From contig NZ_JAROCF010000001.1 of assembly GCF_030433685.1 (NCBI RefSeq), positions 1,178,001 to 1,242,000 of the forward strand: a stretch of DNA of 64,000 bases, written 5' to 3'. Below, one piece after another: positions 1 to 7,704 of this stretch; the stretch's first letter is position 1, and every line of letters begins with the position of its first letter. The stretch is from Leifsonia williamsii (GTDB lineage: Bacteria > Actinomycetota > Actinomycetes > Actinomycetales > Microbacteriaceae). Position numbers and translations under genes: made by a program. The notes under the pieces are model-generated. The model was not told the DNA's origin. It ran no database searches and saw only the letters and a program-made list of their open reading frames with translations.

Positions 1-2038
1 TGCCCGCCACGGTCGCCGTCGCGATCGTCCGCGGCGCCGAGAACAGCACCGCCGAGATCTGCTCGCCGTCGTGCGACGCGTCGGGGAAGGTCACCGTGAC
101 CTTCGCGCCCGGCACGACCTTCTCCGGCGACACGGTGACGCCGTTGCGGGTGGCGTCGGTGAGATCCGCCTCCGTGATCGGCGCCGGCGGGATGACCGGC
201 GTGGTCAGCGTGGAGGAGCAGGAGGCGCAGCTGACGCCGAGCCCGTCGCCGGCGGCGGTCGCGGTGAGCGTCCCGCCGGACGATGTCGCCTTCACCGTGA
301 CGGTGAACGTGGTCGTCACCGTCTCGCCGAGCGCGGCCGAGGGCACAGCCCAGGTGAGCGTCGAGCCGCTGACGCTCGCGTCGGCCGGGATGGTCTCCAG
401 CGCGGCGTCGTCGAGCACAGCGGCGAGGTCGACCGAGACCGTCGTGCCCGTGAGCGGGATCTGCCCGGTGTTGGTCGTCGACAGCGTGTACGAAACGGTG
501 TCGCCCGGCTTCACCTCACCCGACGCCGGGGTGGAGGCGAGGCTCAGCGTCGAGGTCATCGGCCAGGCCGGCTTGTCCGCGTCGTAGACCCAGTCCTGGA
601 AGAACGCCGTCAGGTCCTTGCCCGAGAGCTCCTCCGCGAGCGCGATGAAGTCCGTAGTGCCCTTGCTCTGGCCGGCGTAGCGGGTGGCCCACGTCTTCAT
701 CACGTCGGCGAAGACGGTCGGCGTGATCGCCTGGCGCAGCGCCTCCAGCGTCATCGCGCCGCGGCTGTAGACCTGCCAGTCGAAGAGGTCGGCCGGGTCG
801 GTCATCGCCGCCGGCGGGATGGTCCACCGTGCGTTGGAGGCCGCGGTCGAGTTCCACAGGTTGAAGTACGTCGTCGCGGTCGAGTTGGGCGACGTCTCGT
901 GCTCGTACGCGTACTGCGTCGGGATGAAGGTCGCCGGGCCCTCGTTCAGCCAGATGCTGTTCCAGTCGTTCGGGCTCACCGAGTCGCCGAACCACTGGTG
1001 CGCCAGCTCGTGGACGAACGTGGACAACGACACCGAGCGCTCGAAGTACGGCCGGTCCTGCGTCTCCAGGGCGTAGCCGAGGGAGGTGATGTCGACGACG
1101 AAGCCGGTGCTGTCGCCCGGGTACGCGCCGTACTTCTTCTCCAGGTCGTTCAGGATCTCGGGGAGCGCCGCACGCCGGGTCTGGATCGTCGCCTGGTTCG
1201 TCGTGGTGACGGCCGGGTCGACGAACGTCCACTCGTGGATGGTGCGGCCGCTCGACAGCGCGATGTCCGACTCGTAGGTGAGGTACTTGCCGTACGAGAT
1301 CATCGCGAGCTCGGTCGCCATCGGCTTGTTCTGCTGCCAGTGCCAGGTCGTGCGGCTGCCGTCTCCGACCGGGGTCGCCGTGACCAGCTGGCCGTTGCTC
1401 ACAGCGGCGGCCGCCGCTCCGCCGACCGTGTTCGGCGCGGTGATTGTGATGTCGAAGGTCGCCTTGTCGGCCGGCGTGTTGTTGCTCGGCAGCCAGGTCA
1501 TGTTGCCGACGGGCTGGCCGAGGGCGGTGAAGCCGTCGCTGGTCAGCACCCAGCCCTCGCTCGAGCCGTCGGGGTCGGTGTGGGTGACCGGCGCGCCGGA
1601 GTACGCGACCACCACCGTGAAGTCGCCGGTGACGGCGGCTGCGGGGGTGACGTTCAGCTTGTACGACGACGTCGCCGGGTCGCTGCTGCGCGAGAAGGCG
1701 GCGGCGGGCGTGCCGTTGACGAGCACGGAGTCGACGGTCAGCCCCTCCAGGTCGAGCGAGAACGCCGACAGCTCCTGGGTGGCGGTCGCTGTGATGGTGG
1801 TCGTGGCGGTGATCGTCTTGTCGTCGTTGTAGGTGATCGCGACGTCGTAGTGCTTCACGTCGTAGCCGCCGTTGCCGATGCCGGTGAACAGCGAGTCGCC
1901 GATGGTCGGCGCGCCGGGCGCGGGGGCGGCGGTCGCCGGCGCGGCCAGCGGCAGCTGCACGGCCGCGACGATGGCGGCGGTGGCGACGACGGCTGCGGCG
2001 CGCCGGCCGCTGCGCCGGTCGGGGTGTCTCGAACGCAT
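1..2038 (-). CDS. Secreted M1-family zinc aminopeptidase, 3' end outside the window
   Basis: A reading frame open from an ATG at 2038 to the window edge encodes at least 679 residues. Residues 1-38 form a signal peptide: an Arg-rich start, a hydrophobic Ala/Val core and an Ala-rich cleavage region. The M1 zinc site is complete: HELAHQWFG with H343, E344 and H347, and the third ligand E366 in NEGPATF at the usual 18-residue spacing. M1 enzymes remove N-terminal residues from peptides; this one would act outside the membrane. After about residue 500 the sequence changes to a Thr/Ser/Val-rich beta region (motif KPGDTVSYTLSTTNTGQ) resembling DUF11-type surface repeats. A strong AGGAGG lies upstream of the ATG. 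Any C-terminal anchor lies outside the window. The family call is firm and the substrate unknown. Confidence 0.9.
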   Translation of the reverse strand, partial: MRSRHPDRRSGRRAAAVVATAAIVAAVQLPLAAPATAAPAPGAPTIGDSLFTGIGNGGYDVKHYDVAITYNDDKTITATTTITATATQELSAFSLDLEGLTVDSVLVNGTPAAAFSRSSDPATSSYKLNVTPAAAVTGDFTVVVAYSGAPVTHTDPDGSSEGWVLTSDGFTALGQPVGNMTWLPSNNTPADKATFDITITAPNTVGGAAAAAVSNGQLVTATPVGDGSRTTWHWQQNKPMATELAMISYGKYLTYESDIALSSGRTIHEWTFVDPAVTTTNQATIQTRRAALPEILNDLEKKYGAYPGDSTGFVVDITSLGYALETQDRPYFERSVSLSTFVHELAHQWFGDSVSPNDWNSIWLNEGPATFIPTQYAYEHETSPNSTATTYFNLWNSTAASNARWTIPPAAMTDPADLFDWQVYSRGAMTLEALRQAITPTVFADVMKTWATRYAGQSKGTTDFIALAEELSGKDLTAFFQDWVYDADKPAWPMTSTLSLASTPASGEVKPGDTVSYTLSTTNTGQIPLTGTTVSVDLAAVLDDAALETIPADASVSGSTLTWAVPSAALGETVTTTFTVTVKATSSGGTLTATAAGDGLGVSCASCSSTLTTPVIPPAPITEADLTDATRNGVTVSPEKVVPGAKVTVTFPDASHDGEQISAVLFSAPRTIATATVAG

Positions 2039-2250
2039 GGAGGGGCCTCCTGGTGCTGAGTCTCTGGTGAACAGTCGGGATACCGGGTGTGATGCAGGAG
2101 TCCGGTGGCTGAACGCTACCCGTCGATTGTTTCCGGCGTGAGTCTTGACTTCGGCGCACGGATCCGGCGTCGGGCCCGCGATCGACGCCGACGGTGGCGC
2201 TCCGGCGGCAAAAGCGCTGAGATAGGAGCACACCCCACCCGGAGGATCCC
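2039..2250. promoter_or_regulatory. Divergent intergenic region between the M1 peptidase and nhaA
   Basis: These 212 bp separate two divergent starts and must hold both promoters. A purine-rich GGAGGA at 2241-2246 is the ribosome binding site of the GTG at 2251, and an AGGAGG on the minus strand serves the ATG at 2038. I see no convincing paired -35/-10 boxes and no palindrome. Confidence 0.4.
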
Positions 2251-4125
2251 GTGACCCAGCTCACCCTCATCCAGCGGTCTCCCGACCCCGAGCAGAGCGG
2301 CCGCTCCACGCAGCGCCGCCCCTCGCTCAAGGACCGCTTCCTCGCCGTCGGCCGCAGCCGGCTCGGCGCCATGCTGCTCGTGCTCGCGACCCTGATCGCG
2401 ATCGTGTGGGCGAACATCTCGTTCACCGGCTACGAGGCGTTCTGGGAGACGCACCTCACCGTCGGCCTCGGCGACCTGCACCTCGACTTCACCCTGCACT
2501 CGCTGGTCAACGACGCGCTGATGGCCATCTTCTTCTTCACCGTCGGGCTGGAGGTGCGGCGCGAGTTCGCGATCGGCGAGCTGACGAGCTGGTCCCGGGC
2601 CGTCGTCCCGGTGGTGGCCGCGCTGTTCGGCCTCGCCGTCCCTGCCCTCGTCTTCCTCCTCTTCGTCATGGGCACCGGATACGAGCACGCCTGGGGCGTG
2701 GTCATCTCCACCGACACCGCCTTCCTCGTGGGCGCGCTCGCCCTGATCGGGCCGCACGCGACCGGCCGGCTGCGCATCTTCCTGCTCGCGCTCGCCGTGG
2801 TCGACGACATCGGGGCGCTCAGCATCATCGCGCTCGTCTACACCGACCACTTCAACCCGTGGCCGCTGGTCGTCGCGGCCGTGGGCCTGGTCGCGGTGTA
2901 CTTCACCCGGTACCTGCGGGGAGGCCGTGGCCCGGTGTACGCCACCCTTGCGATCGTGGTGTGGCTGTGCTTCCTGGCATCGGGCGTCCACCCCACGCTC
3001 GCCGGCGTCGCCATGGCGTTGCTGATCCCCGTCTATCGGCCCAACCGCCGCGATGTGGAGCACGCCCTCGACCTCGCTCGCACCTTCCGGCAGTCGCCGA
3101 ACACCGAGTACGCGCGGGCGGCCGCGAACAGCCTCCGCGAGTCCATCTCCATCAACGAGCGCCTGCAGTCGGCCTGGTCGCCGTACGTCGCCTACGTAGT
3201 GCTGCCCCTGTTCGCCCTCGCCAACGCGGGCGTCCGGCTCGACGGGGAGATCCTCGCCGGTGCGATCGTCTCGCCGCTCGCCTGGGGCGTGCTCGCCGGC
3301 CTGGTGGTCGGCAAGTTCGCGGGCGTCTTCGGCTCGACGGCGCTGCTCCGCGCCTTCCGCGTCGGCGAGTTCGGGCCCGGCCTCACGGTGGACCGGCTGG
3401 CCGGGGGAGCCGCGCTGTGCGGCATCGGCTTCACCATCTCCCTCTTCATCGTCGACCTCGCGATCACGGACGAGACCGCGCAGAACGAGGCCCGCGTCGG
3501 CGTGCTGGCCGCCACGGTGGTCGCGCTCGGCATCGCCACCCTGATCTTCCGCATCTCCGACGCGGTGCGCCCGCGCGAGGAGGCCGGCTTGACCCTCGTG
3601 CGCCCGGTCGACCCCGCGCGCGACCATCTGTTCGGCGACCCGAACGCCCCGATGACCATCGTCGAGTACGGCGACTTCCAGTGCGGCTTCTGCCTGAAGG
3701 CGACCGGCTCGGTGCAGGAGGTGAGCCGCGAGCTCGGCGACAGCCTCCGCTACGTCTGGCGGCACGCCCCGCTGACCAGGTACCACCCGAACGCGCTGGC
3801 CGCGGCGGAGGCGTCGGAGGCCGCGGCGAAGCAGGGCAAGTTCTTCGAGTTCGAGCGCAGCCTGTTCGCCGACCAGGAGAACCAGCTCCCGTCCGACATC
3901 CTCCGCCGCGCCGAGGAGCTCGGCCTCGACCTCGACCGCTTCGAGCGCGACCTCAGCTCGCCCGAGGTGGCGGCCCGCGTGCGCGACGACATGCTCGACG
4001 CGGAGGCGATGGACATCACGGCCGTTCCGACCTTCTACATCAACGGCCGCCGCCACGTCGGCCCCTACGACGCGCAGTCCCTCATCCGCGCCCTGCAGGA
4101 GACCGTGCCCGACCCGACGCGCTGA
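2251..4125 (+). CDS. nhaA: Na+/H+ antiporter NhaA fused to a DsbA-like thioredoxin domain
   Basis: This 624-residue protein has two parts. Residues about 25-440 are an NhaA antiporter with 11-12 membrane segments. The ion-binding aspartate pair lies in AVVDDIGALSI (D185, D186). NhaA exchanges external protons for internal sodium in pH and salt homeostasis. Residues about 455-624 are a DsbA/thioredoxin-fold domain with a CGFC active site (C478, C481) after EYGDFQ and a cis-proline segment VPTFYINGRRH. The GTG start has GGAGGA 5 bases upstream. NhaA-thioredoxin fusions are known in actinobacteria, so this is not an assembly artefact; what the redox domain acts on is unclear. The 3' end overlaps the convergent gene ending at 4082 by 44 bp. 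Confidence 0.93.
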   Translation: MTQLTLIQRSPDPEQSGRSTQRRPSLKDRFLAVGRSRLGAMLLVLATLIAIVWANISFTGYEAFWETHLTVGLGDLHLDFTLHSLVNDALMAIFFFTVGLEVRREFAIGELTSWSRAVVPVVAALFGLAVPALVFLLFVMGTGYEHAWGVVISTDTAFLVGALALIGPHATGRLRIFLLALAVVDDIGALSIIALVYTDHFNPWPLVVAAVGLVAVYFTRYLRGGRGPVYATLAIVVWLCFLASGVHPTLAGVAMALLIPVYRPNRRDVEHALDLARTFRQSPNTEYARAAANSLRESISINERLQSAWSPYVAYVVLPLFALANAGVRLDGEILAGAIVSPLAWGVLAGLVVGKFAGVFGSTALLRAFRVGEFGPGLTVDRLAGGAALCGIGFTISLFIVDLAITDETAQNEARVGVLAATVVALGIATLIFRISDAVRPREEAGLTLVRPVDPARDHLFGDPNAPMTIVEYGDFQCGFCLKATGSVQEVSRELGDSLRYVWRHAPLTRYHPNALAAAEASEAAAKQGKFFEFERSLFADQENQLPSDILRRAEELGLDLDRFERDLSSPEVAARVRDDMLDAEAMDITAVPTFYINGRRHVGPYDAQSLIRALQETVPDPTR

Positions 4126-4987
4126 CGCGGCGATTCAGCCGCACCTCCCCCCACGCGTACACCGCCGCGAACACCGCCAGCGAGCACACCATCCCGGCGA
4201 CGAGCAGCGGCGCCGACGGTCGGCTCCACAGCAGCTCCCCACCGCGCAGCAGCAAAGCGGCGACGATGAGGACGAGGCTCACGAGCTCGGCCTGCACGAT
4301 GCGGCGGAAGGCCGACCACCGGGCGTCGCCGAGCATCCACACGTTGACCATGCCGGGCAGGGTGAGGACCGCCCCGAGCACGCGGGCCGTCAGGGGGGTG
4401 AGCTTCCACGCCCACAGGTCGATGCCGAGGGACGGCGCGACGAACAGGCAGAGCCCGCAGAGCAGGGCCGCGATACCGATCACGGCGAGGACGGCCCGCA
4501 CCCATACGGGCAGCGAGGCCTCCGGCGTCGCGGGCGCGCCCGCGTCCTCCCGGCGGTTGACGATCATCGCGGCGAGCACGAGGAACGGCGTCGTCACGTA
4601 GAGCGTCACCCAGACGATGAACGAGATATGCCCGGGATGGAATTTGTCCCAGTGCAGGAAGGTCGCCACCGCTAGCAGCACCGAGAAAAGCAGCACCGCG
4701 GGGAACCCGTACCGCACGGTGTGCCACTGCCCCGACCGCACCACCTGCACGAAGAACCAGATTCCGCCCGCGTAGGCGCTGCCGAGCAGCATGGCGGTGA
4801 GCGGCGGGAGGATCGTCCAGGCGAACAGTTCGTCCGTGCGATCGGCGAACGGGTACAGGATGACGACCGCCGCGACGAGGAACGGCACGATCACCACGCC
4901 GACGATCCGCGTGTACAGCAGGATGCGGTCGGCCCCGGCCGGAGCAGGCGCGGTCCCGGCGTCGGCGCGGCCCTCGCTGCGCGTCAC
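4082..4987 (-). CDS. Eight-TM membrane protein coupled to the STAND ATPase gene
   Basis: A 301-residue integral membrane protein of unknown function. About eight hydrophobic segments are visible, the first at IVGVVIVPFLVAAVVILYPF and the last at PLLVAGMVCSLAVFAAVYAWG, with a charged basic C-terminus. The GTG start at 4987 overlaps the stop of the upstream STAND gene in a 4-bp GTGA, so the two are almost certainly translated from one mRNA and coupled. The reading frame continues upstream of 4987, but that extension lies over the STAND coding sequence and has the Arg/Gly-rich composition of a shadow frame. I do not recognise a family. The coupling suggests a partner for the ATPase (inference). 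Confidence 0.75.
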   Translation of the reverse strand: MTRSEGRADAGTAPAPAGADRILLYTRIVGVVIVPFLVAAVVILYPFADRTDELFAWTILPPLTAMLLGSAYAGGIWFFVQVVRSGQWHTVRYGFPAVLLFSVLLAVATFLHWDKFHPGHISFIVWVTLYVTTPFLVLAAMIVNRREDAGAPATPEASLPVWVRAVLAVIGIAALLCGLCLFVAPSLGIDLWAWKLTPLTARVLGAVLTLPGMVNVWMLGDARWSAFRRIVQAELVSLVLIVAALLLRGGELLWSRPSAPLLVAGMVCSLAVFAAVYAWGEVRLNRRVSASGRARSPAGRG

Positions 4988-7650
4988 GGCGCGCTCCCGG
5001 GAGCCGCCGCACTCGCCCCGGCGACCTGGAGTGCGACGCCCTGCGCCACTTCCACCGCCTCCGCCACGCTCATTTGCCGCCCCTCCTCGGCCGCCTCGGT
5101 CAGCGCCGCCGCCGCTCCCGTCTCCGCGAGCCGGTCGACGTAGAACTGGTGGAACGAGAACGCCGCCGCGTTGTGCAGCCCGGTCCGATCGCGCAGCGCC
5201 CGTGTAGCGCCGAGCAGCCGTCCGGCCCTGGCGGCGTCGCCCGTCACGGCCGCGACGGCGACCATGCCCTCCAGGGCATATGCGATGCCGTCCGTGTGGC
5301 CGAGCCGCTGCGACAGCTCCAGGCATTCCGCGAAGTCGGCCGCCGCGCCCTGCGGGTCGCCGAGCAGGAGCCGCGCCCACCCGCGGTGGTGCTGCGCGAT
5401 GCTCACGCCGAGCTCGTCGCCGTGCTGTCGGGCCAGCGTGAGCGAGCCCTCGAACTCCCGCAGCGCCTCCGGCACCTGCTGCCGGAGCAGGGCGACGCGG
5501 CCGAGGACCACCATCGCCATCGCCTCGCCCCAGCCGTCGGCGGCGTGGTGGAAGAGCCCTCGGCTGGTCTCCATCGCCGCATCGGCGGCCGGGATGTCCG
5601 GTTGCGGCGCCGCGAGCAGCGCAAGCGCCAGCGAGATCAGCGCCAGCGCCTCGCCGCGCGCCTCGCGGGCCTCATGGAACAGCTGGGCGCTCTCGGCGAG
5701 CCCGGCGGCGACCGAGCCGTCCGGGTCCTGCCAGAAGCCGATGGCGTGCGTGAAGTAGAGGGCGGTCGCCCTGGTCAGATCGTCCAGTCCGTCGCCGTCG
5801 GTTCCCGCCTCCGCGGTCGCGAGCAGCTCCTCCATCAGCGCCTTCACCTCGCCCAGACGGCCGGCGATCCAGCGGTACAGGTAGAGCGACCAGGCCAGCC
5901 GGGCGATCGCCGCGCCGTCGCGGCGCTCCAGCAGCCTCCGCTCGGCCGCCCGCAGGTTGCCGTCGTCCTCGGCGAGCCGCCGGACCCACTCGGCCTGACG
6001 CGGACCCTCCAGCTCCAGCGCCGCCCGCGCTGCGAGGTCGAGATAGTAGTCGGCGTGGAGGTCGCGGGCGCGATCGAGGCCGCCCTCCTCCGCCAGCTTC
6101 TCGAGCGCGTACTCGCGCACGGTCGCGAGCATCCGGAACCGCGGCCGGTCGCTGGTCGCCCGCTGGCTCAGCAGGCTGCCGTCGACGAGCGCGTCGAGGC
6201 CGCTGAGGGTGTCGGGAGGGGGAGGGCCGCCGGGCTCGATCCTCCCGGTCACCACGTGCTCCGCGGCGTCGAGGGTGAAGCCGCCCTCGAACACGCCGAG
6301 GCACGCGAGCAGCCGCCGCTCGGGCTCGGCGAGCAGCTGCGTGCTCCATTCGATCGTGCTGCGCAGGGTCTGCTGGCGCTGCGGGAGGTCGCGCGAGCCT
6401 CCCACCAGCAGCGGCAGCCGGCGGTCGAGCCGCTCCGACAGCTCCGTCGCCGTGAGCACCCGCATGCGCGCCGCGGCGAGCTCCAGCGCGAGCGGCACGC
6501 CGTCGAGGGCCGCCACGATCCTGTCCACCGCGGCCGCGTTGTCGGGGGTGATCTCGAAGTCCGGCTTCACCGCATGTGCGCGCTCGACGAACAGCGCGAC
6601 CGCCTGCTCGACGGGAAGCGGCCCCAGCTCGAAGCTCCGCTCGCCGCCGACCCGCAGCAGCGAGCGGCTGGTCACGATGACCGAGACCCCCGGCGCCTCC
6701 GCGAGCAGTCCGACGAGTTCGGGAGCCCCCTCCAGCACCTGCTCGAAGTTGTCGAGCACGAGCAGCATGCGCCGGTCGCGCAGCGCGGCCACCAGCTTGA
6801 CCGCGATCGGCGCCTCGCCGGTGTCGCGCACGCCGACCGCCTGCGCGATCGTGGCGGGCACCGCGGCCGGGTCGTGCACGCCCGAGAGCGCGACGAAGGC
6901 GACCCCGTCCGGGAACCGGTCGGCCAGCGCCGTTCCAGTTGCGATGGCGAGCCGGCTCTTGCCGATGCCGCCCGGGCCGGTGACCGTGACCAGCCGGGCG
7001 CCGTCCTCGATCAGCCGCTGCAGCCTCCCGAGCTCGCGGTCGCGGCCGACCAGATCGGTCAGCGGCCGGGGCAGGGGAGCGGGGAGGGAGGGCGCACCCG
7101 CCTGCTCCGGCTCGGCCCGGCGTTCCGGCGGCGAGTCGACGGCGGGTGCGGTGCTCAGCCGCGCGAGGTCGAACCGCTCGGCGAGGAGGGTGGCGAGATC
7201 CGCCTCCAGCAGCGCCCCCAGCTCCCGCGCCGTCTCGAAGTACTTGAACGACGCCCGGTCGTCGTCGCGGATGCGGTCGAGCAGCGTGCGCAGCCGCGGC
7301 TCCCGGTTCGGGGCAGGGTCCTTGATGTACAGGAGGCGCGGGAGGTCCGGCGGGCACAGGTCGTACTCGTCCTCCAGCCCCGACACCGTCTCGTCGGGTG
7401 CGACCCAGCCATAGCGCTCCCAGTACAGCCCGACGAAGACGTCGCTCTGCTCCAGATACGCGCGGTAGAGCTCCCGCGGCGGGTGCGGCCGCGCGCCCAG
7501 CTCGAACATCACGGGCGCGAGGTGCAGGCGCTCGATCGCGGCGCGCGCCGCCCGGCGTTCGGGGGCGAGCTCCTTGAGGGTCGAGCTGACGAAGATGCGC
7601 AACCGCTGATCGGGTGTGCGGATCGCGCGAGCCGCGTTCATGCCGGCCAT
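4984..7650 (-). CDS. DUF4062 - NB-ARC (STAND) ATPase - TPR protein
   Basis: An 888-residue multidomain protein. Residues about 10-110 are a DUF4062 domain (RIFVSSTLKEL at the start, then YRAYLEQSDVFVGLYWERYG). Residues about 205-480 are an AfsR/LuxR-like NB-ARC ATPase: Walker A GPGGIGKSRLA near 221, Walker B MLLVLDNFEQVL near 295, and the sensor GVPLALELAAARM near 383. Residues about 560-880 are Ala/Leu-rich helical repeats of TPR type. No helix-turn-helix is seen, so this is not an ordinary AfsR or LuxR regulator. STAND proteins are ATP switches that oligomerise on sensing a ligand, with the N-terminal domain giving the output. Starts at 7650 and 7641 are both possible and neither has a clear ribosome site. 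The last four bases overlap the 8-TM gene. Confidence 0.85.
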   Translation of the reverse strand: MAGMNAARAIRTPDQRLRIFVSSTLKELAPERRAARAAIERLHLAPVMFELGARPHPPRELYRAYLEQSDVFVGLYWERYGWVAPDETVSGLEDEYDLCPPDLPRLLYIKDPAPNREPRLRTLLDRIRDDDRASFKYFETARELGALLEADLATLLAERFDLARLSTAPAVDSPPERRAEPEQAGAPSLPAPLPRPLTDLVGRDRELGRLQRLIEDGARLVTVTGPGGIGKSRLAIATGTALADRFPDGVAFVALSGVHDPAAVPATIAQAVGVRDTGEAPIAVKLVAALRDRRMLLVLDNFEQVLEGAPELVGLLAEAPGVSVIVTSRSLLRVGGERSFELGPLPVEQAVALFVERAHAVKPDFEITPDNAAAVDRIVAALDGVPLALELAAARMRVLTATELSERLDRRLPLLVGGSRDLPQRQQTLRSTIEWSTQLLAEPERRLLACLGVFEGGFTLDAAEHVVTGRIEPGGPPPPDTLSGLDALVDGSLLSQRATSDRPRFRMLATVREYALEKLAEEGGLDRARDLHADYYLDLAARAALELEGPRQAEWVRRLAEDDGNLRAAERRLLERRDGAAIARLAWSLYLYRWIAGRLGEVKALMEELLATAEAGTDGDGLDDLTRATALYFTHAIGFWQDPDGSVAAGLAESAQLFHEAREARGEALALISLALALLAAPQPDIPAADAAMETSRGLFHHAADGWGEAMAMVVLGRVALLRQQVPEALREFEGSLTLARQHGDELGVSIAQHHRGWARLLLGDPQGAAADFAECLELSQRLGHTDGIAYALEGMVAVAAVTGDAARAGRLLGATRALRDRTGLHNAAAFSFHQFYVDRLAETGAAAALTEAAEEGRQMSVAEAVEVAQGVALQVAGASAAAPGSAP

Positions 7651-7704
7651 TGTGCTGCCGCCGCCGACCCAGCGGCAACACACCCTCGATGGTCAGCGTC
7701 AGCG

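Noticed and set aside
71..2059. Long plus-strand open frame over the M1 peptidase
   Set aside because: Arg/Gly/Asp-rich with no domain; a shadow of the minus-strand gene in GC-rich DNA.
3105..3120. GAGTACGCGC in nhaA as another copy of the dispersed element
   Set aside because: Single short match inside conserved coding sequence, without the complementary arm or spacer.
4984..7650. AfsR/LuxR-type transcription regulator
   Set aside because: The NB-ARC and TPR parts match, but no DNA-binding domain is present; DUF4062 takes the N-terminal place.
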